Shown here piece by piece: positions 57,532 to 64,000 of a stretch of 64,000 nt of DNA. The notes under the pieces are model-generated. The model ran no database searches. It was not told where the DNA came from and saw only the letters and a list, made by a program, of their open reading frames with translations. The stretch comes from Rhodanobacter panaciterrae (lineage in GTDB: Bacteria > Pseudomonadota > Gammaproteobacteria > Xanthomonadales > Rhodanobacteraceae), in the NCBI RefSeq assembly GCF_014651895.1, contig NZ_BMXT01000001.1, positions 434,001 to 498,000 on the forward strand. The letters run 5' to 3'. How positions within the stretch are numbered: the stretch's first letter is position 1; every line of letters starts with the position of its first letter. A program made the translations under genes and the position numbers.

Positions 57532-58869
57532 ATGACGGATAACAACAAAGTCGTCTGGAGCGAAGGGTTGTTCCTTCGTCCCCAGCATCTGCAGCAGCAG
57601 GAACGTTATCTCGAGCGTTTCGTTGAACTGCGCGCCGGCAGCCTGCGACCTTACACCTGGGGCTTCTCGGAACTGGAGCTGGAGACCGATCTGCTGGCGA
57701 TCGGCAAGCTCGGCATCAAGCGCGCGCGCGGCGTGTTCCCGGACGGCACGCCGTTCTCGATGCCGGGCGACGACCCATTGCCGCTGGCGCTGGAGGTCGA
57801 CGGCAACTGGCGCGACCAGACCGTATTCCTGACCCTGCCGCTGCGCTCACCGGCCCAACCCGACAGCGGCCGACCCGAGGCGCCGGCGGAGAAGCTCTTT
57901 CGCTTCCGCGTACGCGAAACCGAAGTGCGCGACGCGTCCGGGAGTGTCGACGGGCTGACTCCGCTGGAAGTGGGTGGCTTGAACAGTCGCTTGCTGCCGC
58001 AGTCGCAGCCGCTGGAAGGGCTGGCGCAGATTCCGCTGGCGCGGATCGTGGAATGCCGCTCGGACCGGCGTGTCATTCTTGAAGAAGCCTTCATGCCGAC
58101 GGCGCTCAGTTGCCATGCCGCGCCGCGATTGACGACCTTCATCACCGAGTTGCTCGGACTGCTGCATCAACGCGGTGAGGCGCTGGCCAGCCGGGTGGCG
58201 GTGACCGATCGTGGCGGTGCCGCCGAGATCGCCGACTTCCTGTTGCTGCAGGTGGTGAACCGCTATCAGCCGCTGATCGCGCATCTGGCCGCGGCGCCGA
58301 TCCTGCATCCGGAAGATTTATACCGCTTGCTGGCGGGAATGGCCGGCGAGTTGTCAACGTTCACTGCGAGCGGCAAGCGGCCGCCGGCGTTTCCGCCGTA
58401 CCGGCACGAGGCGTTGCGTGAAACCTTCGAACCGCTGATCGTCGCATTGCGCAACAGCCTCAGTGCGGTGATGGAACAGACCGCCATCCCGATCCCGCTA
58501 CAGCAGCGCAAGTTCGGCGTATGGGTTGCGGTGGTGCCGGACCTTAGCCTGATCGACACCGCCGCGTTCGTGCTTGCGGCCAAGGCCGACCTCAAGTCCG
58601 AGGATCTGCGGCGGCAATTGCCGGCGCAATCGAAGATCGGTCCGGTCGAGAAGATCCGCGACCTGGTGAACCTGCAACTGCCCGGTATTCCGGTGGCGCC
58701 GATGCCGGTGGCGCCGCGGCAGATTCCGTACAACTCCGGCTATCTGTATTTCGAGTTCGACAAGAATTCGGCGATGTGGCGGGAACTGAAGACGTCAGGC
58801 GGCATCGCCTTCCATTTCGGTGGCGAATTCGCCGGTCTCGACCTGCAACTGTGGGCGATCAGAGGTTGA
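57532..58869 (+). CDS. tssK: T6SS baseplate-membrane linker TssK
   Basis: 445 aa. Starts VVWSEGLFLRPQHLQQQERYLE, the TssK hallmark, and ends with the LYFEFDKNSAMW and GGEFAGLDLQLWAIR blocks. Trimers connect baseplate TssFG to TssL/TssM. The gap to tssL is four bases. Confidence 0.97.
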   Translation: MTDNNKVVWSEGLFLRPQHLQQQERYLERFVELRAGSLRPYTWGFSELELETDLLAIGKLGIKRARGVFPDGTPFSMPGDDPLPLALEVDGNWRDQTVFLTLPLRSPAQPDSGRPEAPAEKLFRFRVRETEVRDASGSVDGLTPLEVGGLNSRLLPQSQPLEGLAQIPLARIVECRSDRRVILEEAFMPTALSCHAAPRLTTFITELLGLLHQRGEALASRVAVTDRGGAAEIADFLLLQVVNRYQPLIAHLAAAPILHPEDLYRLLAGMAGELSTFTASGKRPPAFPPYRHEALRETFEPLIVALRNSLSAVMEQTAIPIPLQQRKFGVWVAVVPDLSLIDTAAFVLAAKADLKSEDLRRQLPAQSKIGPVEKIRDLVNLQLPGIPVAPMPVAPRQIPYNSGYLYFEFDKNSAMWRELKTSGGIAFHFGGEFAGLDLQLWAIRG

Positions 58870-58873
58870 GCGC

Positions 58874-60238
58874 ATGAACAGCAATGGCCCCAACGATGAC
58901 GATCCCCTGCGCGATGCCACGGTAGTCCGTCCGCGTGGGGCTGCAGCACCTCCTGTTCCTGCTGCCCCGGCACCGGCTCCCGCCGCGAGGCCGGCAGCCG
59001 CGCCGGCCAGAGGTCAGGCGCCGCGCATGGACACGGTGCCGCCGGCAGCGATGAGCGATTTCCTCGGTGGTGGCTTGAACGCGCTGGTGCAGGCGGCAAG
59101 CCCATTGCTGCTGCTGGCGGTGCAACTGCGCAACAGCGTGTCGCAGCCGAATGCGGCGCATCTGCGCGAGCAGGTGATCGAGCAGGTACGTCAGTTCGAG
59201 GCCAATGCGCAGGCCGCCGGCATCGCGGCGCAGACGATAACTGCCGCACGTTACGTGTTGTGTTCGACCCTCGACGAGTCGGTGATGAACACGCCATGGG
59301 GTCAGCAAAGTGGCTGGGCGGCCAAGACGTTGCTGGTGACTTTTCACGGCGAGTCCTACGGCGGCGAGAAATTCTTCGTCATCCTCGACCGGCTGTGCGC
59401 GGATTTTTCGCGCCACATCGATCTGATCGAGCTGATGTACATCTGCCTCGCGCTGGGTTTCGGTGGGCGTTACCAGATCGAGGCGAATGGCCGCGCAAAG
59501 CTGGCCGACATCCAGGAAGACCTGTACCGGCGGCTGAAAGCGCAGCGCCCCCCGGCGGCGGAAGAACTGGCGCCACACTGGAAAGGTCTCGAGGACCGAC
59601 GCAATCCGCTGGTGCGTTACGTGCCGCTGTGGGTGATCGTGGCTGCGGGCGCGTGTCTGCTGCTTGGCGCGTTCCTGTATTTCTATACGCGGCTGAACGA
59701 GCTGTCGTCGCCGGTGAGTGCGCAGGTCGCGCAGATCGGCCTGAAAGGCGCGGTGCCGCCGGACGAGGCGCGGCTCAAGCAGGCGCAGCCGAAAGTCGCG
59801 CACAAGAGTCTGAAGCAACTGCTGGCGCCGGAGGAACAAGCCGGTCAGCTGGCCGTCGACGAAAAGCCGGACGGTTCCGCGCAGATCCGGCTCAGTGGCT
59901 CCGCCATGTTCGCGTCGGGTGGCACCGATGTCAGTGCCGCGCAGGTTCCGTTGATGCACGAAATCACCGCGGCACTGAATCAGGTACCGGGACGGGTGAT
60001 CGTGGTCGGCCACACCGATGATCAGCCGGTGCATTCGTTGAAATTCAAGGACAACTACGCGCTGTCGTCGGAGCGTGCGCGGTCGGTGCTGCAGATCCTC
60101 AGTCAGGGCATCGACAACGCCGGACGGCTGGAATCCAGCGGGGCCGGCTCATCGCAGCCGATCGCGCTACCGGCCGACGAGCCGGCCAATCGCGCGCGCA
60201 ATCGCCGCGTCGAAATCCTTTACACCCCGGAGGACTGA
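58874..60238 (+). CDS. tssL: T6SS membrane protein TssL with OmpA-like domain
   Basis: 454 aa. A Pro/Ala-rich N-terminus, cytoplasmic DotU domain (LDESVMNTPWGQQSGWA region and FGGRYQ), one membrane helix (WVIVAAGACLLLGAFLYFY) and a periplasmic OmpA-type peptidoglycan-binding domain (GHTDDQPV, LSSERARSV, NRARNRRVEI). The fused OmpA domain would let TssL itself anchor the complex to the cell wall. Confidence 0.96.
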   Translation: MNSNGPNDDDPLRDATVVRPRGAAAPPVPAAPAPAPAARPAAAPARGQAPRMDTVPPAAMSDFLGGGLNALVQAASPLLLLAVQLRNSVSQPNAAHLREQVIEQVRQFEANAQAAGIAAQTITAARYVLCSTLDESVMNTPWGQQSGWAAKTLLVTFHGESYGGEKFFVILDRLCADFSRHIDLIELMYICLALGFGGRYQIEANGRAKLADIQEDLYRRLKAQRPPAAEELAPHWKGLEDRRNPLVRYVPLWVIVAAGACLLLGAFLYFYTRLNELSSPVSAQVAQIGLKGAVPPDEARLKQAQPKVAHKSLKQLLAPEEQAGQLAVDEKPDGSAQIRLSGSAMFASGGTDVSAAQVPLMHEITAALNQVPGRVIVVGHTDDQPVHSLKFKDNYALSSERARSVLQILSQGIDNAGRLESSGAGSSQPIALPADEPANRARNRRVEILYTPED

Positions 60239-60243
60239 ACATC

Positions 60244-63200
60244 GTGGGCAAGATCCTTGCGCTGTTCAAATCCCGCCTGTTCATCACCATCGTCGGCCTG
60301 TTGCTGCTGTCGTTGCTGATCTGGTTCGGCGGTCCTTACCTCGGCTTCGGCGAATCGCAGCCGCTGGCCAGTCCGGTCGTGCGCCTGCTGGTGATCATCG
60401 TGATCGTGGTGATCTGGGCGGTGTGGCTGCAGATCCAGCAGCTGCGCGTGCGTGGCAAGACCAAGCAGATGGCCAGCGATCTCAGCGATCAGGGCAGCCC
60501 GGCGGCTGGCGGTGAACGCGACGAACGCTCCGCCAACGAGCGCGCGCAACTGCAGGGTCGTTTCCAGGAGGCGGTCGAAACCCTGCGCAAGAACCGCAGT
60601 GGTGGCACCAACCTGTATGCGCTGCCGTGGTACGTGGTGATCGGCCCGCCGGGCTCCGGCAAGAGCACGCTGCTGCAGAACTCGGGCCTGAATTTTCCGT
60701 TGTCGAACAAGTTCGGCAAGGAAGCGATCCGCGGCGTTGGCGGCACGCGCAACTGCGACTGGTGGTTCACCGACGAGGCAGTCTTCCTCGATACCGCCGG
60801 TCGCTACACCACGCAGGATTCCGATCGCGGTGCGGATGCCTCGGCGTGGGAGGAATTCCTCAACCTGCTGCGCAAGTACCGCAAGCGTCGACCGATCAAC
60901 GGCGTGATCGTGGCGATGAGCCTGTCCGATCTGCTCACGCTCGACGTCAACGGCCGCCAGCAGCACATCCAGGCCATCCGCCAGCGACTGGACGAACTGG
61001 CCAAGTATCTGCACATCGGCGTGCCGGCCTACCTGGTATTCACCAAGTGCGACCTTGTCGCCGGCTTCACCGAGTTCTTCGATGATCTCAACCCGGAACT
61101 GCGCAGTCAGGTCTGGGGCATGTCGTTCCCGGTCGAGAAGACCATGGACGGCACCGCGGCGAAGCAGTTCCTCGACGAGTTCAATCTGCTGCTGGAACGG
61201 CTCAACACGCGCATCCTCGATCGCCTGCATAGTGAGCGCGACCCCAGCCGACGCGCGGCGATCCTGTCGTTTCCGCAGCAGCTCGGCGCCTTGCGCGAAA
61301 TCACCCGGCAGTTTGTCGAAGGTGTCTTCACCGGCCATCAGTACGATGCGCCGCTGTTGCTGCGCGGCGCCTATCTCACCTCGGGCACGCAGGAAGGCAC
61401 GCCGATCGACCGCATGATGGGCGCGGTCGCGCGTACGTTCGGTCTCGATGCGTCGCGTTTGCACGTGCCGGGTGCGCAAAGCCGCACGTTCTTCGTCGAG
61501 CGCCTGCTCAAGGACGTGCTGTTCAAGGAGTCCGGCTTCGCCGGCACCAACCCGAAGCTGGAGCGCCAGAAGATCCTGTTGCAGGCCGCGTCCTATATCG
61601 GCGTGCTGCTGGTGTGCGCCTTGCTGATTTTCGGGCTGGCCAGCAGTTACCGGCGCAATGGCACCTACTTGACCGAAGTGCAGACGGCGTTGCAGAAATA
61701 TCCGGCGCAGAGCGACCTGTCGCTGGCGCCGAATCAGCAGGCGTATTTCGCGCTGGTGCTGGAGCGGCTGGAGGCGCTGTCCGCCGCGGTGGATGTCGCC
61801 GAACAGCACAAGAGCGACGTGCCGCTGTCGATGCGCTTCGGCCTGTACCAGGGCAATGCGGTCGGCGACGAGGTGCGCGATGCGTATTACCGCGAACTCA
61901 ATGGCATCCTGCTGCCGGGCGTGGCTTCGCAATTCCGCGCCGGCCTTGCCGCAAACGCGGCCGACCCGCAGATGCTGTACTACTACCTGAAGGGCTACCT
62001 GATGCTGGGCGAGCCCAAGCATCTCGATCACGACGAAATCGTGGCACTGGCCAGCATCGAATGGCGGCGGCTGTTTCCCAGCGATCCTGTGTTGCAGAAG
62101 GCGCTGACCAAGCACTTCGACGCACTGGTCGGGCATGAAGGCCGCTTGCGTGCACTGAGCCTGGACAGCGGCCTGGTCGAGCAGGCGCGCAACACCTTGC
62201 GCACCGCGGATCTGCCGACCCTGATCTACGGCAACCTCAAGTTGACCGCCGACAACGGCGCTTTCCCGCCGCTGCAGCTGGACAAGGAGCTCGGCCTGCT
62301 CGGCAACGTGTATCGGCGCAAGAGTGGTGCGGCGTTGTCCGATCCGCTGCCGGCGTTGTTCACCCAGCCCGCGTTCAAGAACGAGGCCGACAAGGGTATC
62401 GACCAGGCAGTGACGCAATTCACCGACGACGACTGGGTGTTCGGTGCCAACAAGATCGACTCGCTGCAGAAAGCCCATCTGGAGCAGCAGGTGCTGGCCT
62501 TGTACGAACAGGACTACATCAAGGCCTGGGACGGCATCCTCGCCGATCTGGAGCTGCAGCCGATCGGCAATATCCAGGATGCCAGCACCATCGCGGCCAA
62601 ACTGGCCGGCCCGAATTCGCCCATGAAATTGCTGTTGAAGGTGGTGCGTGACAACACCAACGACCTGATGCGCGCACCGCCAACGGATGCGGCGGACAAG
62701 GCCGAGGATGCGGCGAAAAATCTGGTGCAGAAGAAGGCCACGCAGACCGCATTGGCGCGGGCACTGGCGCAGGCTGGTGCAGGCAGCGGTGCCGCACCGG
62801 GTGCAGATGCAGCGGTCGCAAAGCCGGGGCAGGCGATCAGCGATCACTTCGAGCAGATCAACAAGCTCAGCGACGGCCCGCCGGGCGCGGCCCCGATCGA
62901 TCAGACGCTGAAGGTGCTCGACGATCTCAGCAAGACGCTGTTGACGATGGGCGATTTCAGTTCCGCTGCAGGACAGCCGAATCCACAGTTGCTGATCGCG
63001 CAGCAGGCCGCTGCACAGCTGCCCGCACCGGCTTCCGGCTGGTTTGCCGCGCTCACCGGCAAGAGCCAGGCGCTGGTGGCCAGCGGGACCAAGGGCGCGC
63101 TCGACGACCAGTTTCAACAGGCCGTCGCGAAGGATTGCGCCGACTTCACCCGTGGTCGCTATCCGTTCTCGCCGTCCAGCAGCAACGACATTCCGCTGCA

Positions 63201-63780
63201 GAACTTCGGCGACATGTTCGGTTATGGCGGTCGCTTCGACAGCTTCTACACGCAGACACTCGGCAAGCTGGTCGATGCCAGCGGCCGCAACTGGCAGTGG
63301 AAGAGCGGTCCCGGTGCGATCACCGGCTCGGCCGGCATGTTGGCGCAAGCGCAGGGCGCCGACCGGATCAAGCAGATGTTCTTCCGTAGCGGCAACGTAC
63401 CCGAGGTCGACTTCACCTTGCTCACACCGGTACTCGATGCAGGCATCGGCAAGCTGGTCATCAACGTCGATGGGCAGAAGTACGAATACCAGCCGGGCGG
63501 CGCCACCAACATCGCGATGAAGTGGCCGGGACCGACACCGGGCACGGTCTCGATTTCCGCCTACGATCCGGCCGGCACGCTGCTGACGACATTCGACTAC
63601 CACGGCGACTGGGCGTTCTTCCGCGCACTGCAGGCGGCCAACCTGCAGCGTGAGACCGACCTGCGCTTCATCGCCAGTTTCAACTTCGGCGGCCATGTGG
63701 CGAAGGTGACAATCCAGGCCAACAACCTCAAGAACCCGTTCCTGAGCAACGCGCTGTCAAGCTTCCGGTGCGGGGGATAG
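60244..63780 (+). CDS. tssM: T6SS inner-membrane protein TssM (IcmF)
   Basis: 1178 aa from a GTG after a GGAGG site. Two N-terminal membrane helices (residues about 12-33 and 46-64), a cytoplasmic NTPase-like domain with Walker A GPPGSGKST (134-142), a third helix near 450-465, and a large periplasmic part. It forms the membrane channel with TssL and TssJ. Confidence 0.97.
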   Translation: MGKILALFKSRLFITIVGLLLLSLLIWFGGPYLGFGESQPLASPVVRLLVIIVIVVIWAVWLQIQQLRVRGKTKQMASDLSDQGSPAAGGERDERSANERAQLQGRFQEAVETLRKNRSGGTNLYALPWYVVIGPPGSGKSTLLQNSGLNFPLSNKFGKEAIRGVGGTRNCDWWFTDEAVFLDTAGRYTTQDSDRGADASAWEEFLNLLRKYRKRRPINGVIVAMSLSDLLTLDVNGRQQHIQAIRQRLDELAKYLHIGVPAYLVFTKCDLVAGFTEFFDDLNPELRSQVWGMSFPVEKTMDGTAAKQFLDEFNLLLERLNTRILDRLHSERDPSRRAAILSFPQQLGALREITRQFVEGVFTGHQYDAPLLLRGAYLTSGTQEGTPIDRMMGAVARTFGLDASRLHVPGAQSRTFFVERLLKDVLFKESGFAGTNPKLERQKILLQAASYIGVLLVCALLIFGLASSYRRNGTYLTEVQTALQKYPAQSDLSLAPNQQAYFALVLERLEALSAAVDVAEQHKSDVPLSMRFGLYQGNAVGDEVRDAYYRELNGILLPGVASQFRAGLAANAADPQMLYYYLKGYLMLGEPKHLDHDEIVALASIEWRRLFPSDPVLQKALTKHFDALVGHEGRLRALSLDSGLVEQARNTLRTADLPTLIYGNLKLTADNGAFPPLQLDKELGLLGNVYRRKSGAALSDPLPALFTQPAFKNEADKGIDQAVTQFTDDDWVFGANKIDSLQKAHLEQQVLALYEQDYIKAWDGILADLELQPIGNIQDASTIAAKLAGPNSPMKLLLKVVRDNTNDLMRAPPTDAADKAEDAAKNLVQKKATQTALARALAQAGAGSGAAPGADAAVAKPGQAISDHFEQINKLSDGPPGAAPIDQTLKVLDDLSKTLLTMGDFSSAAGQPNPQLLIAQQAAAQLPAPASGWFAALTGKSQALVASGTKGALDDQFQQAVAKDCADFTRGRYPFSPSSSNDIPLQNFGDMFGYGGRFDSFYTQTLGKLVDASGRNWQWKSGPGAITGSAGMLAQAQGADRIKQMFFRSGNVPEVDFTLLTPVLDAGIGKLVINVDGQKYEYQPGGATNIAMKWPGPTPGTVSISAYDPAGTLLTTFDYHGDWAFFRALQAANLQRETDLRFIASFNFGGHVAKVTIQANNLKNPFLSNALSSFRCGG

Positions 63781-63784
63781 GCGC

Positions 63785-64000
63785 GTGCCGAACCCCGCTG
63801 CAGGTTTTTTCGGAAAGCTGCCCAGTGCCGGGGACTTCGTACAGCGGCGATTGCCACCGGGTTTTGTCGGCGTCTGGGATCGCCACTTCGAGAATGCCGT
63901 AGCGGAAAGCCGCAGCGCGCTGAACAGCGACTGGCATGAGGCCTATCACGCCAGTCCGGTCTGGCGTTTTCTGCTGGCGGCGGGCGCGTGCGGTGAATCG
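63785..64000 (+). CDS. tagF: T6SS-associated protein TagF (3' truncated by the window)
   Basis: 72 codons, open to the window end. Start GTG at 63785, five bases after the tssM stop. GFFGKLPSAGDFVQRRLPPGF is the conserved opening of TagF/ImpM proteins. In P. aeruginosa TagF blocks T6SS by sequestering Fha1, which fits the tagH gene here. Confidence 0.93.
   Translation, partial: MPNPAAGFFGKLPSAGDFVQRRLPPGFVGVWDRHFENAVAESRSALNSDWHEAYHASPVWRFLLAAGACGES

Noticed and set aside
60220..63696. 1158-codon open frame antisense to tssM
   Set aside because: It mirrors a clear TssM gene. Long antisense frames are common in GC-rich coding DNA, and the translation is low-complexity with no domain.

Overview
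The window looks like a chromosomal segment of a GC-rich gammaproteobacterium. The gene families point to the order Lysobacterales (Xanthomonadales), most likely Rhodanobacteraceae: TonB-dependent receptors including an Oar-like one, a fused ornithine-lipid synthase of the OlsF type, a miaB-phoH-ybeY-corC order followed by a DUF4105 gene instead of lnt, and sspA-sspB directly behind petABC. The placement is inferred from gene content; no search was run.

Positions 1-24927 are mostly housekeeping. A partial S9 peptidase is followed by a long minus-strand run (miaB, phoH/ybeZ, ybeY, corC, a DUF4105 protein, corA). Next come a lytic transglycosylase facing a DegS/DegQ-like protease, the bc1 complex genes petABC, sspA-sspB, and a minus-strand group (DUF3301, nadC, DUF1631, a Trm112-like protein). 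After these lie purEK, sodB, a monothiol glutaredoxin, a YciK-like dehydrogenase, marC and olsF.

Positions 24928-31765 hold two large TonB-dependent receptors, each followed by a strong intrinsic terminator. The leader upstream of the first is long, AT-rich and full of structure: a palindrome, a tandem 11-mer, a three-codon ORF with a strong Shine-Dalgarno, and an orphan terminator. Then come ppnN, tRNA-Asn, an orphan FimT/GspH pseudopilin, uvrB and tRNA-Val.

From 37425 to the end is a type VI secretion (T6SS) locus, all on the plus strand: tssB, tssC, hcp, tagJ, tssE, tssF, tssG, clpV; then a putative cargo region (PLC-like phosphodiesterase, Tle1-like lipase, an unknown protein, PAAR, a TPR-methyltransferase, VgrG, a small unknown protein); then tagH, tssK, tssL with an OmpA domain, tssM and the start of tagF. 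No tssA or tssJ is seen and the cluster runs off the end. The cargo region is the most interesting part. The PLC-like gene is visibly less GC-rich than its neighbours and is bracketed by imperfect inverted copies of a short motif, so it may be an inserted effector cassette. No recognisable immunity protein is present.
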